Part shown: piece by piece, positions 23,667 to 33,734 of the stretch | How the letters are laid out: every line of letters starts with the position of its first letter | Numbering within the stretch: the first letter of the stretch is position 1 | Assembly: GCA_013336525.1 (NCBI GenBank) | Contig: JAAXTM010000001.1 | Location: forward strand, 496,001 to 560,000 | DNA: 64,000 nucleotides | Direction of reading: 5' to 3' | Source of the DNA: Geobacteraceae bacterium | GTDB lineage: Bacteria > Desulfobacterota > Desulfuromonadia > Geobacterales > Pseudopelobacteraceae | Made by a program: the position numbers and the translations under genes | Notes under the pieces: model-generated | Database searches by the model: none | Seen by the model: only the letters and a program-made list of their open reading frames with translations | Told to the model about the DNA's origin: nothing

Positions 23667-24254
23667 GTGCAAATGGATACACGGGAAATCAATGCCATCC
23701 AGCTTGAATCAGTGAGCATAACTGACCAAAAAAATGAACCGGCGCAGTGTGCCCATGACGACACATCAAATCTTGAGCCGTACCAGCATATGATACTGGA
23801 ACTATTAAAACAACAGGAACTGCTGATGGCCTCAATCTATCAAAAACTTGCTATACTTTTTCCTGATAATGCTGACAGCTACCATACTTTCCTGGCGGAA
23901 GAAATGGAGCATGCCGGCTGGATCGAGCAGCTTCATAAAGCCTGCCTGTCTGGCAAAGCTCGTTTTAGCGAGGGCAAAACACGCAGTTATACAATCAGTA
24001 ACATGATTAATTACGTTCAGGAGTTTTATAAACGGCTAGAGGTTGGTCAGCTTACAGAACTTCAGGCAGTGACGGCTGTGGCTAGTTTTGAAAATGCCCT
24101 GATTGAACGCAACGTCTTTCAGCGCTTTAGTGGCGATACAACTGAGGTGAAAAATGTCTTGAGCCTTCTTGATGATAACCAGAAGAAGCACACCCAGCGC
24201 ATCGCCGTTTTACTAAATCAGGTTAGAACATTACCCAGAACCACCTATGAATGA
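23667..24254 (+). CDS. Ferritin-like domain protein (195 aa)
   Basis: After a polar, probably disordered N-terminus of about 35 residues comes a four-helix bundle of the ferritin/rubrerythrin type. Helix positions carry ligand-like pairs: EEMEHAGWIEQLH (Glu and His about residues 71-80), FENALIERNVF and a final DNQKKHTQRI. The pattern resembles a carboxylate/His di-iron site, but I cannot assign every ligand, so metal binding is likely rather than shown. There is no rubredoxin domain. It lies 10 bases after pfkA and starts with GTG (AGGAG five bases upstream); ATG 23673 is an alternative. A role in oxidative stress or iron handling is inferred from the fold only. Confidence 0.7.
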   Translation: MQMDTREINAIQLESVSITDQKNEPAQCAHDDTSNLEPYQHMILELLKQQELLMASIYQKLAILFPDNADSYHTFLAEEMEHAGWIEQLHKACLSGKARFSEGKTRSYTISNMINYVQEFYKRLEVGQLTELQAVTAVASFENALIERNVFQRFSGDTTEVKNVLSLLDDNQKKHTQRIAVLLNQVRTLPRTTYE

Positions 24255-24467
24255 CAAGTTATTGATTAGCGTGGGGCGGGCAAAGTTGGACATTGAATGG
24301 CGTGTAATTGGATATCCTGCGGCGATCACGAACAGTGCGGCTGAGTATATGGAAGGATTATATTGTACCTCAATGTAGATGTTCAACAGTTTGGCATTTA
24401 TGATATTGGAAATACTGCAGGGTCTGTCATACTTGCGCAATAAAAAAGTAAGGTAGGTTGCAAATAC

Positions 24468-24977
24468 ATGAAACGAATTTGCGCTTGGTGCAAGATTGAG
24501 ATGGAATCAACTCATTTAGAGGGTCAATCTGGAAATAGTATTACACATGGTATCTGTGCCAGATGCAAAGACAAGATTCTTGGACCAGAAAAAATTGAAT
24601 TAATGACATTTCTTGACAGCCTCAATATGCCAATTGTTTTAGTTGACGCTATGGGGATGGCAGAAACCGCCAACAAAGCAGCCAGAAAGATACTGAAAAA
24701 AGAGTTGCCGGAAATTGTGGGGTTTGCTGGCGGAGTTATTTTTGAATGTGCATACTCAATATTGCCTGAGGGTTGTGGAAAGACCATTCACTGCTCCGGT
24801 TGCACAATACGAAACACTGTGATGGACACATTCCAGTCTGGCAACAGTCATCTGGAGATTAAGGCGCTCCTGAACCAGGGAACTTCTGACAAAAACGAAG
24901 AAGTTTTCTATTTAATCTCCACAGAAAAAGCCGGGGACGTAGTTCTCCTGAAAATTGATACAGCAGACAACGCATAA
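24468..24977 (+). CDS. PAS-domain protein with two cysteine clusters (169 aa)
   Basis: A small sensor-like protein. The N-terminus forms a zinc-ribbon-like pair (CAWCK at residue 5, CARCK at about 31). A PAS domain begins near residue 45 (FLDSLNMPIVLVDAMGMAET, then NKAARKIL). Inside it lies a second cysteine cluster, CAYSILPEGCGKTIHCSGCT, whose four or five cysteines could hold a metal, an Fe-S cluster or haem-linked thiols. There is no output domain, so it probably acts through a partner. Similar PAS proteins are common in Geobacter relatives. The 213-base gap upstream contains only a 43-codon frame that I do not call. Confidence 0.75.
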   Translation: MKRICAWCKIEMESTHLEGQSGNSITHGICARCKDKILGPEKIELMTFLDSLNMPIVLVDAMGMAETANKAARKILKKELPEIVGFAGGVIFECAYSILPEGCGKTIHCSGCTIRNTVMDTFQSGNSHLEIKALLNQGTSDKNEEVFYLISTEKAGDVVLLKIDTADNA

Positions 24978-25004
24978 GCAGAAAGTACAAAAGGATATGG
25001 CAAA

Positions 25005-25691
25005 ATGATTTTGACAGGAACTATTGTAAACGTTGCCGCAATATGTGCAGGCGCTCTGATCGGGCGCTATGCAGGTCGACTTATTCCAGCCAGGATACGA
25101 CAAACGGTCATGTCAGGCCTTGGTTTGACGGTGCTGTTAATCGGCCTGCAGTTGGCCCTGAACAGCAAACAACCGATGATAGTGATAGGCAGCTTGATTG
25201 TCGGCGGAATTATCGGAGAACTTCTGCAGATTGAGGCACGTCTGGAGTCTTTTGGCAATTGGCTGCAGGGGCGCTTTGCCGGTGCGGGCAATATCGCTGA
25301 AGGTTTTGTTGCGGCCAGCCTGCTGTACTGTGTCGGCGCCATGGCGATTATGGGTTCACTTCAGGACGGCTTCAGCGGGACGCCGACGATTCTCTACGCA
25401 AAAGCTGCACTGGACGGCGTGGCTGCAATCGCGCTGGCCTCTACTCTAGGAATAGGTGTACTATTCTCGGCATTGCCGGTAGCCATGTACCAGGGAGGCA
25501 TCACCATTGCGGCAGAATCAGCCAAGTCAATACTGACCGAAACGGTGATACTTGAGATGAATGCGGTCGGCGGCCTACTGATTGTCGCGATCGGTTTGGA
25601 CCTTATCGGCATCAAGCGCCTGCCGGTCGGCAATATGCTCCCGTCAGTCTTTGTTGCGGTTGGGCTCGTATGGCTGTTTGGCCTGTCTTGA
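25005..25691 (+). CDS. DUF554 family membrane protein
   Basis: A 228-residue inner membrane protein with six to seven hydrophobic segments. The start MILTGTIVNVAAICAGALIG and the central LLYCVGAMAIMGSLQDG (about residues 107-123) are hallmarks of DUF554 (YdfK/YqgA-type) proteins, which are thought to be transporters but have no firmly assigned substrate. AAAGGA lies about ten bases before the ATG. It sits 27 bases after the PAS gene, so the two may be cotranscribed. The 58 bases to the convergent yjbQ-type gene hold nothing obvious. Confidence 0.88.
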   Translation: MILTGTIVNVAAICAGALIGRYAGRLIPARIRQTVMSGLGLTVLLIGLQLALNSKQPMIVIGSLIVGGIIGELLQIEARLESFGNWLQGRFAGAGNIAEGFVAASLLYCVGAMAIMGSLQDGFSGTPTILYAKAALDGVAAIALASTLGIGVLFSALPVAMYQGGITIAAESAKSILTETVILEMNAVGGLLIVAIGLDLIGIKRLPVGNMLPSVFVAVGLVWLFGLS

Positions 25692-25749
25692 GTTTCAGTC
25701 CCCTCAGTTTTTAAAGATCCAAAACAAGTGAGCAACTCTTATACCCCAC

Positions 25750-26166
25750 CTACCCTCCTATAATTTTCACCAGCACCCGTTTACGCCTTTTGCCATCAAA
25801 CTCCCCATAGAATATCTGCTCCCACGGTCCCAAATCGAGCTTTCCAGCGGTGACGGCAACCACCACTTCCCGCCCCATGATGGTTCTCTTCAGGTGGGCA
25901 TCGGCGTTATCCTCATAGCCGTTGTGATGATACCGGGAATACGGCTTTTCGGGTGCCAGTCCCTCGAGCCATGTTTCAAAATCCTGATGAAGGCCGGAAT
26001 CATCATCGTTTATAAATACGCTGGCCGTGATATGCATGGCGTTGCAGAGCAGAATGCCGTCCGTAATACCACTTTCCCGCAGACATTCGGAAACATCCGG
26101 GGTGATATTGATCATCTCACGGCGATTTCTGGTTTCAAACCACAATTCCTTGCGAAATGACTTCAT
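25750..26166 (-). CDS. yjbQ: YjbQ/UPF0047 family protein
   Basis: A 138-residue member of the UPF0047/YjbQ family, some of which have weak thiamine-phosphate synthase activity. Landmarks are [20 protein letters not shown] (about 37-56), [18 protein letters not shown] (about 88-105) and the C-terminal [14 protein letters not shown] with conserved Trp, Glu and Phe. Its start overlaps the pepN stop by four bases (ATGA), so it is translated from the pepN transcript. The physiological role is unknown. Confidence 0.9.
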   Translation of the reverse strand: MKSFRKELWFETRNRREMINITPDVSECLRESGITDGILLCNAMHITASVFINDDDSGLHQDFETWLEGLAPEKPYSRYHHNGYEDNADAHLKRTIMGREVVVAVTAGKLDLGPWEQIFYGEFDGKRRKRVLVKIIGG

Positions 26167-28820
26167 GGCTGATTACCCTCCAGACTTTTGGTGACAACTT
26201 CATAAACATCGACAGGCAGATTTGGAACAGCCTGAATCCGCTGCAGCTGCTCGCGCATCAACGCACGCCGCCCAGGCTCAAAACGTCGCCAGGCCGTCAA
26301 CGGCGCCATCAACCTGGCAGATACCTGCGGATTGACCGGAATCAGTCGCAGCAGTTGATCGGCAAGAAAGCGGTATCCCGCACCTCCCGGATCGTGAAAA
26401 CGTACCTGGTTGCCCTGACTGAAAGTTCCGACAAGGGAACGGAAACGGTTAGGGTTTGTCAATTCAAAGGCGGGGTGATTCAGCAGCGCCTGAACATCGT
26501 CCAACGTTCCGGGCAGAATTGAGGTTGCCTGGAGCGAAAACCATTTATCAACCACCAGGCGGTCACCCTGCCAGCGCTGATAAAAATCGTCCAGATTTTC
26601 CCGCCGTTGCTGGCAGTCGCATGAGGCGAGCGGAATCAACGCACCGATCGTATCGGTCATATTGTCCGACCTGCGGTACTGTTGCAGACAGAGATCAATC
26701 TCACTCTGTCCGCCGCAGTTCATCAGATAGGAGAGACAGAGATTAGCCAGACGACGTTCGCCGGAGCGCCTGTCATCCGGGGCGTATGGCTTATCACTCA
26801 GACAATTCGAACGCAGCGCATGAAACTCTTCTTTAAAGCGTTCCGCAAGAGTGCGGACAACAAACTGCCGCGCCGCGTGAATGGCCGCCGGATCAACAAC
26901 CTGCACAAGCTCGGCAAGGTATTTTTCAGAAGGCAATGTCAGCGTTTCAGCCAGAAAAGCGCGATCCGGTTCCCCGTTCGTGAGAGTCACCAAAAAGGCG
27001 TCAGTAAATGCCGGATCAAGAGCCAGTTCGGCACCCCGCTGCCAATCGGAGGCCATATTCAGAAGGATCTTAACCGCCATCCGCTGCCCCGCTTCCCATC
27101 GGCAAAACGGGTCCGCCTCATGGGCCATCAACAGCGCAAGTTGTTCATGACTGTATGGATAATCCAGCTTGACCGGTGCAGAAAAACCGCGCAGAAGTGC
27201 CGGGACAGGTTCCTCTTTCAGACCGGTGAAGCAGAAAGATTCCTCGGCTGAACGCAGGTGCAGGAGTCGCGTGGTATCCATACATGCAGGCTCACCAAGC
27301 AGTGTCAGGGGCAACTCCTCACCGTTCCGCCCCAGCAAGCCAAGACTCAGAGGGATGTGAAGCGCACTTTTGTCCGGCTGTCCCGGGGTTGACGGACAGC
27401 TCTGCTTGAACGTCAGAGTAAAGGTTTTGCCGGCGGCATCATATGCACCACCGGCAATGATCTGAGGTGTCCCGGCCTGGCTGTACCAGAGAGAAAACTG
27501 TTCAAGATCAATATTCCCGGCTTCAGCCATGGTCTGAACAAAGTCGTCAACCGTCACCGCCTGGCCGTCGAAACGATCAAAATAGAGATCCATGCCGCGC
27601 CTGAACTTTTCCGCCCCAAGCATAGTGTGCTGCATCCGGACTAGTTCAGCCCCCTTGTTATAAACAGTAGCAGTGTAGAAATTATTGATTTCGATATATG
27701 AATCCGGGCGAACAGGATGGGCCATCGGGCCGCCATCCTCGGCAAACTGTGATGTCCTGAGACCCCTCACATCCTCTATCCGCTTTACCCCGCGTGACTG
27801 CATGTCGGCCGAAAATTCCTGGTCGCGAAACACTGTCAGCCCCTCCTTCAGGGAGAGCTGGAACCAGTCGCGGCAGGTCACCCGATTGCCGCTCCAGTTA
27901 TGGAAATATTCATGGGCGATCACCTCTTCAATAGCGTGGTAATCATTGTCGGTTGCTGTAGCCGGACTGGCGAGGACATAACAGGAGTTGAAGATATTGA
28001 GCCCCTTATTTTCCATGGCACCCATATTGAAATCATCAACCGCAACTATCATATAGCAATCGAGATCATATTCCCTGCCGTAAACCTCTTCATCCCAGCG
28101 CATCGCCTTCTTGAGGGAGTGCATGGCATGATCGCACTTGCTGCTGTTCTGCTGGTGAACATAAATCTGCAACGCAATTTCACGCCCTGAGCAGGTCGTA
28201 AATGTGTCTTCAATACAGACCAGATCGCCTGCTACCAGGGCGAACAGGTAGCTCGGCTTCTTGAATGGATCATCCCAGATGGCAAAGTGGCGACCATCCG
28301 GCAGTTCGCCCCGTTCCCGGAGATTCCCGTTGGAGAGCAGCACCGGATAACGCTTGCGATCTGCAATGATCGTTGTGGTGAAGAGCGTCAGGACATCGGG
28401 ACGGTCAGGGTAATAGGTGATGGCCCGGAACCCCTCCGCCTCGCACTGGGTGCAGAACATTCCGGACGAACGGTACAGCCCCTCCAGGGAGGTATTATCC
28501 TGGGGGCGGAGTTCGGTTGTCACTTCGAGATTGAATAAGGCAGGGACATCATGGATCGTCAACAGTCCTGCAGTTGCGCTGTAACAACCTTGATCAAGTA
28601 CTTCTCCGTCAAGCACTAACGCGCACAGGGTAATGTTCTTGCCGTTCAGTACAAGCGGACGCTTGCCAGACGAGATATCATATGCGGCCCGGAGGACCAT
28701 GCGAGTGGTGACGATAGTTGTATCTTCACCAAGTTCAAAACGAAGGTCTATATTATCGACAATGTAGTCAAAGGCTGTATAATCTTTACGAAGTACCGTA
28801 CAGTGGGCAGTTTCAGTCAT
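26163..28820 (-). CDS. pepN: Aminopeptidase N (M1 zinc metallopeptidase)
   Basis: Removes N-terminal amino acids from peptides in the cytoplasm. The 885-residue length is that of the E. coli PepN subfamily. The substrate-N-terminus loop GAMEN (in [12 protein letters not shown], about residue 260) and the zinc motif [20 protein letters not shown] with the downstream Glu ([10 protein letters not shown]) are intact. A C-terminal alpha-helical DUF3458-type domain follows. The start is ATG at 28820. It forms a two-gene operon with the YjbQ-type gene. Confidence 0.96.
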   Translation of the reverse strand: MTETAHCTVLRKDYTAFDYIVDNIDLRFELGEDTTIVTTRMVLRAAYDISSGKRPLVLNGKNITLCALVLDGEVLDQGCYSATAGLLTIHDVPALFNLEVTTELRPQDNTSLEGLYRSSGMFCTQCEAEGFRAITYYPDRPDVLTLFTTTIIADRKRYPVLLSNGNLRERGELPDGRHFAIWDDPFKKPSYLFALVAGDLVCIEDTFTTCSGREIALQIYVHQQNSSKCDHAMHSLKKAMRWDEEVYGREYDLDCYMIVAVDDFNMGAMENKGLNIFNSCYVLASPATATDNDYHAIEEVIAHEYFHNWSGNRVTCRDWFQLSLKEGLTVFRDQEFSADMQSRGVKRIEDVRGLRTSQFAEDGGPMAHPVRPDSYIEINNFYTATVYNKGAELVRMQHTMLGAEKFRRGMDLYFDRFDGQAVTVDDFVQTMAEAGNIDLEQFSLWYSQAGTPQIIAGGAYDAAGKTFTLTFKQSCPSTPGQPDKSALHIPLSLGLLGRNGEELPLTLLGEPACMDTTRLLHLRSAEESFCFTGLKEEPVPALLRGFSAPVKLDYPYSHEQLALLMAHEADPFCRWEAGQRMAVKILLNMASDWQRGAELALDPAFTDAFLVTLTNGEPDRAFLAETLTLPSEKYLAELVQVVDPAAIHAARQFVVRTLAERFKEEFHALRSNCLSDKPYAPDDRRSGERRLANLCLSYLMNCGGQSEIDLCLQQYRRSDNMTDTIGALIPLASCDCQQRRENLDDFYQRWQGDRLVVDKWFSLQATSILPGTLDDVQALLNHPAFELTNPNRFRSLVGTFSQGNQVRFHDPGGAGYRFLADQLLRLIPVNPQVSARLMAPLTAWRRFEPGRRALMREQLQRIQAVPNLPVDVYEVVTKSLEGNQP

Positions 28821-28978
28821 TAAGTCATCCTGTATATTTTAAATTTGTGGTGCAGGTTGCAGCATCATACTCAAAAATAGCACAATCATCCGAGGCACAT
28901 TCATTATTTTTATTGGTAAGCCTCTCCGGATTCTGGTAACAGTTACCTATTGATCATGCAAAGAAGGGAGAATAGCAG

Positions 28979-29560
28979 ATGGAAGAGACAATCACTTTCT
29001 GGCTCGACAACAAAATATGTTCCGGTTTCAAGGTATCTGAAATAGGCAGGGAGACTCTGGTTCTATATCGTGATAAATACTATGTAGTCGTTGGAGGCGC
29101 TGCCCTCATGAGGGGTGTCAGGCCACTGCACTACTCCAAAACATCGATGCCGACTGTCTGGAAAAAGGCGATGAAAGGTATTCTGCCGCCGGCTGCGCCG
29201 GTGGTCGATTATCCTGAAGATGAATATCTGCCGGTGACTACTTCGACTAAAAAGGAGCGAACTGCCATGCCAAAAAATACCGTTTCCATATCAGACCTGT
29301 CTGAAGATCAACAGCCAGTAATAAAACCTGCACATGCTTCTGCAAAGAAGTCTGCAACCGCAGATTTAAAGCCGGTAAAAATCATTCAGACCGTTGTCGC
29401 GGCCACCTGTCCCTATTGCAGCCACAAACAGGATCTGCCGTTTGAAAAAGGTAAAAACGGCAAACCTTTTTTTGTGGCATGTGTCAGATGCTCTACGGAG
29501 TTTGCCGTACGTTTTGTGCCGGTTACGATGTATCAGACACAGGTGGCGGCGTTTAAATAA
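28979..29560 (+). CDS. Protein of unknown function with C-terminal zinc ribbon (193 aa)
   Basis: Three parts are visible: a compact N-terminal domain of about 65 residues (MEETITFWLDNKICSGFKVS), a polar Pro/Lys/Thr-rich linker at about 70-135, and a C-terminal zinc ribbon with CPYC (about 145) and CVRC (about 169). No signal or membrane segment is present. AGAAGGGAG lies close before the ATG. The DUF1456 gene follows in 33 bases, so both are probably cotranscribed. I do not recognise the N-terminal domain; a nucleic-acid or protein-binding adaptor is a guess. Confidence 0.65.
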   Translation: MEETITFWLDNKICSGFKVSEIGRETLVLYRDKYYVVVGGAALMRGVRPLHYSKTSMPTVWKKAMKGILPPAAPVVDYPEDEYLPVTTSTKKERTAMPKNTVSISDLSEDQQPVIKPAHASAKKSATADLKPVKIIQTVVAATCPYCSHKQDLPFEKGKNGKPFFVACVRCSTEFAVRFVPVTMYQTQVAAFK

Positions 29561-29593
29561 ATCAGAGCAACATATTCACCTGGAGACCAATAT

Positions 29594-30088
29594 ATGAATA
29601 ACAACGATGTATTGCGCAGACTGCGCTACGCACTGGATATCAGTAATCCCACGATGATTGAAATTTTCCAGCTTTCCGGCTGTTCCATAGAGCAACCCAC
29701 ACTGATCAAACTTCTGAAGAAAGAAGAGGAGGATGAGTTTATCGCCTGTAGCAATCCTCTGATGTCACTTTTCCTTGATGGATTGATCGTACATAAACGG
29801 GGAAGACGGGAATCTGCTGATGAGCAGCCTCCAAAACCTGATGCATCGCTAAACAACAATGCCATTCTTAAAAAACTGCGCATCGCTCTCGATTTGAAAG
29901 AGGAAGACATGCTTGCGATCATGGGGTTGGCAGGAGTCAAGCTTTCGAAGGCAGAGCTGAGCGCACTGTTTAGAAATAAAGGGCATAAACATTTCAAAGA
30001 ATGCGGCGACCAATTTCTAAGAAATTTTCTGCAAGGGCTGACAGTGCGGAACAGGGGTGTAGCTGCGAAACAAGGTACCGGAGAATAA
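29594..30088 (+). CDS. Tandem DUF1456 (YehS-like) protein
   Basis: The 164 residues contain two copies of a roughly 65-residue domain: MNNNDVLRRLRYALDISNPT with FLDGLIVHKRG, and LNNNAILKKLRIALDLKEED with FLQGLTVRNRG. This is the DUF1456 family, for which E. coli YehS is the model and no function is established. Each repeat carries a conserved phenylalanine and basic patch. GGAGACC lies just before the ATG. It follows the zinc-ribbon protein gene closely and precedes the ilv cluster, whose own promoter lies in between. Confidence 0.85.
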   Translation: MNNNDVLRRLRYALDISNPTMIEIFQLSGCSIEQPTLIKLLKKEEEDEFIACSNPLMSLFLDGLIVHKRGRRESADEQPPKPDASLNNNAILKKLRIALDLKEEDMLAIMGLAGVKLSKAELSALFRNKGHKHFKECGDQFLRNFLQGLTVRNRGVAAKQGTGE

Positions 30089-30110
30089 ACTACCGATTTG
30101 GCCATTCCGG

Positions 30111-30139
30111 TTGACACATCTTGTTATCTATATTATTCT
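30111..30139 (+). promoter_or_regulatory. Sigma-70 promoter of ilvD
   Basis: A consensus TTGACA at 30111-30116, a 17-base spacer and TATTCT at 30134-30139, about 70 bases upstream of ilvD. An overlapping TATTAT at a 14-base spacing is less likely. Confidence 0.6.
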
Positions 30140-30210
30140 TCACAACCCGTAAATTCTGGTCAATCAAGGGTTTAGCGGCATCAAACTAATCTTGAACCGA
30201 GGACAATCAT

Positions 30211-31872
30211 ATGCGTAGTGACATGATAAAAAAAGGGCTGGAGAGAACACCGCACCGCGCCCTGCTTAAAGGTACCGGCGTCCCGCAAAGCCAGATGGAC
30301 AAGCCGTTTATCGGCGTTGCAACCAGCTTTACCGATCTGATCCCGGGACATGTCGGTATGCGCGACCTGGAGCGCTTCATTGAAAAGGGTGTCCACACCG
30401 GCGGCGGCCATTCTTTTTTCTTTGGCATTCCCGGCGTCTGTGACGGCATGGCTATGGGTCACAAGGGGATGCATTACTCACTCCCGACGCGCGAACTGAT
30501 TGCCGATATGGTCGAGTCGGTAGCGGAAGCACATCGTCTGGACGGTCTGGTACTGCTGACCAATTGTGACAAAATCACCCCCGGAATGCTGATGGCGGCT
30601 GCCCGATTGAATATACCCTGTATAGTTGTCACTGCCGGTCCGATGATGAGCGGTCGCGGCCAAACAGGGCGTAAATATTCCTTCGTATCCGATACCTTTG
30701 AGGCGATGGCCCGTTACAAGGCCGGCGTCATTAATGATAAGGAGCTGCAGGTTTGTGAAGACAACGCCTGTCCCGGCATGGGTTCCTGCCAGGGGCTCTT
30801 TACCGCCAATACCATGGCTATACTCACCGAAACGATGGGAATGAGTCTGCCTCGCTGCGGTACCGCCCTGGCTGTTTCCGCGCTTAAACGCCGCATCGCC
30901 TTTGCGTCCGGCGAAAAGATTGTCGATCTGGTGCTCAATGACGTCAAGCCGCGTGACATCATGACCCGCGCCGCTTTCGAGAACGCCATCCGTGTCGATC
31001 TCGCTCTCGGCGGTTCCTCCAACACCGTACTGCACCTGCTGGCAATTGCCCACGAAGCGGGAGTCGAACTGCCGCTGGAACTGTTTGACGAGCTCGGCAA
31101 AGATACCCCGCAGATCGCTTCAATGAACCCTGCCGGCGAACACTTCATGGAAGATCTGGACATCGCCGGCGGCGTCAGCGGTGTCATGAAACAACTTGGC
31201 AGCAAAATCAAAGATACGCCCACACTGTTCGGCCTGACCACGCACCAATTGGCCGAGAGCATACAGAATGTGGACGAGGAGGTTATCCGCCCGCTTGGGA
31301 ATCCGATAAAGAAGGAAGGTGGCATCGCCATTCTTTCCGGAAACATCGCTCCCAAAGGGGCCGTCGTCAAGCAGTCGGGAGTTTCCGACGCGATGATGAA
31401 TTTTGAAGGTACTGCCCGCTGTTTTGATGCGGAAGAGCTGGCGATGGCGGCCATCATGGAAGGTAAAATTACATCCGGTGATGTTGTCGTAATCCGCTAT
31501 GAAGGTCCAAAAGGTGGGCCGGGCATGCGCGAAATGCTTGCCCCTACGGCAGCCATCATGGGGATGGGCCTGGGAGACAGCGTAGCGCTGATCACCGACG
31601 GACGTTTTTCGGGCGGCACCCGTGGCCCCTGTATCGGGCATATTTCACCCGAAGCGGCCGAAGGCGGGCCGATCGCTCTGGTCATGGATGGCGACAGGAT
31701 TCTGCTCGACATCCCGAACCGGCGACTGGAACTGCTGGTCGACGACGCGACGCTTGCACTCCGCCGGGCTGCATGGAATGTTCCCCAGCCGAAGATCAAG
31801 GGGGGCTGGCTGTCACGCTACGCCAAGGTTGTCACATCAGCTCACACCGGAGCAATAACAACTGCAGATTAG
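30211..31872 (+). CDS. ilvD: Dihydroxy-acid dehydratase
   Basis: Catalyses the third common step of valine and isoleucine synthesis, dehydrating 2,3-dihydroxy acids to 2-keto acids with an Fe-S cluster. The 553-residue length is typical. Cluster cysteines are in [16 protein letters not shown] (about residue 120) and [18 protein letters not shown] (about 190); [20 protein letters not shown] near the C-terminus is the second family signature. GAGGA eight bases upstream supports the ATG. It leads ilvB, ilvN and ilvC in the same direction; the gap to ilvB contains leader-like hairpins. Confidence 0.97.
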   Translation: MRSDMIKKGLERTPHRALLKGTGVPQSQMDKPFIGVATSFTDLIPGHVGMRDLERFIEKGVHTGGGHSFFFGIPGVCDGMAMGHKGMHYSLPTRELIADMVESVAEAHRLDGLVLLTNCDKITPGMLMAAARLNIPCIVVTAGPMMSGRGQTGRKYSFVSDTFEAMARYKAGVINDKELQVCEDNACPGMGSCQGLFTANTMAILTETMGMSLPRCGTALAVSALKRRIAFASGEKIVDLVLNDVKPRDIMTRAAFENAIRVDLALGGSSNTVLHLLAIAHEAGVELPLELFDELGKDTPQIASMNPAGEHFMEDLDIAGGVSGVMKQLGSKIKDTPTLFGLTTHQLAESIQNVDEEVIRPLGNPIKKEGGIAILSGNIAPKGAVVKQSGVSDAMMNFEGTARCFDAEELAMAAIMEGKITSGDVVVIRYEGPKGGPGMREMLAPTAAIMGMGLGDSVALITDGRFSGGTRGPCIGHISPEAAEGGPIALVMDGDRILLDIPNRRLELLVDDATLALRRAAWNVPQPKIKGGWLSRYAKVVTSAHTGAITTAD

Positions 31873-31913
31873 TAGGTCAGAAGTCATTCCCGCGCTTTTC
31901 GGCAGGGAAACTT

Positions 31914-31945
31914 CGTTACCGCACTTATCCCGTTTATCGGGATTA
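31914..31945 (+). promoter_or_regulatory. Recurrent CTTATCC-GTTTATC motif, copy upstream of ilvB
   Basis: The sequence CACTTATCCCGTTTATCGGG matches copies upstream of gmhB (39708-39739, 26 of 32 bases), psd (35522-35550) and, on the minus strand, the OFA carrier gene (49181-49204). All point the same way relative to the downstream gene. In this copy the inner bases ATCCCG and CGGGAT also form a small hairpin. Confidence 0.45.
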
Positions 31946-31959
31946 TAGATAAGTTTTTC

Positions 31960-31978
31960 CACCTCTTATCAAGAGGTG
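31960..31978 (+). promoter_or_regulatory. Leader hairpin before ilvB
   Basis: CACCTCTT and AAGAGGTG form a perfect 8-base stem around an ATC loop, 24 bases before the ilvB start. It lacks a T run, so it is not a terminator by itself. It may influence RNA stability or access to the ribosome site AGAGGT just downstream. Confidence 0.4.
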
Positions 31979-32002
31979 AAATTTCAGTATTCAGAGGTAA
32001 AT

Positions 32003-33703
32003 ATGAAAATGAACGGCGCACGAATAATGCTGGAGTGTCTCAAAAAGGAAGGGGTCGATACAATTTTCGGCTATCCCGGCGGCACTGTCATCAATATCTA
32101 TGACGAGCTCTTCAGCTTCAAGGAAATCCGTCATATCCTGCCACGCCACGAACAGGCAGGCACCCACGCCGCCGATGGCTACGCCCGTGCCACCGGCCGT
32201 GTAGGGGTCTGTCTCGCGACATCCGGTCCCGGTGCAACTAACACGGTCACCGGCATCGCTACTGCTTATATGGACTCGATTCCGATGGTGATTATCACCG
32301 GTCAGGTGCCGACTCCGTTGATCGGCAACGATGCCTTTCAGGAAGTCGATATTATCGGCATCACTCGTCCCTGTACCAAGCACAGTTTTCTTGTCAGGGA
32401 TGTCAAAGACCTGGCCATGATCATGAAGAAGGCATTCTATATCGCCCGCAGCGGACGTCCTGGTCCGGTGCTGGTTGACCTTCCCAAGGATGTGCAGATG
32501 GCCCAGACGGAGTTTATCTATCCCGAAACCGTTGAGATTCGCAGCTACAAACCTAATCTGGAAGGACATCCACGGCAGGTGGAAAAAGCCGTGGCCATGA
32601 CACTGGACGCACGCCGACCGGTAATGTATGTCGGTGGCGGGACTGTTCTGGGCAATGCTTCGGACGAGTTGACCACATTGGCCAGGAAGCTGACTATTCC
32701 TGTTACTACGACCCTTATGGGCTTGGGCTCCTTTCCAGAGAATGACCCCAATTCATTGGGCATGCTGGGCATGCACGGTGCCTACTGTGCCAACATGGCC
32801 ATGACCAACTCCGATCTTATTATTGCTATCGGGGCACGCTTCGATGACCGGGTAACCGGCAAGCTGGCTACCTTTGCACCACATGCCAAGATTATCCATA
32901 TCGATGTGGATCCGACTTCCATCAAAAAGAATGTTCGCGTTGATCTGCCGATCGTTGGCGATGTCCGGGATGTCCTGACCAAGATGATCAAACAGGCTGA
33001 CAAGCTCAAGGACAAGGTCGCCGAGTTCAAGGCTGCACTTGCACCTTGGCATAAGGATATCATCGGCTGGAAGGAAAAGCACCCCATCGGGTACAAGGAT
33101 AGCAGCACAATCATCAAGCCGCAGTTTGTCATCCAGAAACTGCGTGAACTGTCTGACGAAGACGCCATCATCTCCACCGATGTCGGCCAGCACCAGATGT
33201 GGACGGCTCAGTTTTTTCAGTTCAACAAGCCGCGCACCCTGTTGACGTCCGGTGGTCTCGGCACTATGGGATTCGGTCTCCCGTCTGCCATGGGCGCCCA
33301 GGCGGCCTTCCCAGAGCGACAGGTCATCACCATCTGCGGAGATGGCGGTGTCCAGATGAACATTCAGGAGATGGCTACGCTGGTCCAGAACAGGCTGCCG
33401 GTGAAGATTGTAATCCTCAACAACAACTTCCTCGGCATGGTGCGCCAATGGCAGGAGCTGTTCTTTGACAAGCGCTACTCAAGCACATGCATGGAGCTGC
33501 CGATAGACTTCGTCAAACTGGCTGATGCATATGGAGCCAAGGGTTTCAGCACCGCCAAGCCGTCTGATGTTGAAAAGATTATCAAGCAGGGCTTTAAGGA
33601 AAAAGGTCCGGTGATCATGGAATTCAAGATTGCCCGTGAAGAAAAGGTTCTGCCAATGGTTCCGGCAGGAGCGGCTCTGAATGAAATGGTACTGAACGCA
33701 TAA
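32003..33703 (+). CDS. ilvB: Acetolactate synthase, large (catalytic) subunit
   Basis: A thiamine diphosphate enzyme that condenses pyruvate with pyruvate or 2-ketobutyrate at the first common step of branched-chain synthesis. The Glu motif FGYPGGTVINIYDEL and EQAGTHAADGYARATGR, the FAD-contacting centre (ARFDDRVTGKLATFA) and the ThDP/Mg motif GDGGVQMNIQEMATLVQN are intact over about 566 residues. I start at 32003 because AGAGGT lies five bases upstream; the frame also extends 27 bases further 5' from a GTG. The regulatory subunit ilvN follows in 31 bases. Confidence 0.97.
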   Translation: MKMNGARIMLECLKKEGVDTIFGYPGGTVINIYDELFSFKEIRHILPRHEQAGTHAADGYARATGRVGVCLATSGPGATNTVTGIATAYMDSIPMVIITGQVPTPLIGNDAFQEVDIIGITRPCTKHSFLVRDVKDLAMIMKKAFYIARSGRPGPVLVDLPKDVQMAQTEFIYPETVEIRSYKPNLEGHPRQVEKAVAMTLDARRPVMYVGGGTVLGNASDELTTLARKLTIPVTTTLMGLGSFPENDPNSLGMLGMHGAYCANMAMTNSDLIIAIGARFDDRVTGKLATFAPHAKIIHIDVDPTSIKKNVRVDLPIVGDVRDVLTKMIKQADKLKDKVAEFKAALAPWHKDIIGWKEKHPIGYKDSSTIIKPQFVIQKLRELSDEDAIISTDVGQHQMWTAQFFQFNKPRTLLTSGGLGTMGFGLPSAMGAQAAFPERQVITICGDGGVQMNIQEMATLVQNRLPVKIVILNNNFLGMVRQWQELFFDKRYSSTCMELPIDFVKLADAYGAKGFSTAKPSDVEKIIKQGFKEKGPVIMEFKIAREEKVLPMVPAGAALNEMVLNA

Positions 33704-33734
33704 ACGATTATTTGAAATCCTGGAGGATTCTTCC

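Noticed and set aside
24247-24378. 43-codon frame overlapping the end of the ferritin-like gene
   Set aside because: It begins in an ATGA-like overlap, but no ribosome site precedes it and the sequence shows no domain or conserved pattern I can support.
31914-31978. Transcription attenuator with leader peptide before ilvB
   Set aside because: No short frame rich in Ile, Leu or Val codons and no T run follow the hairpins.
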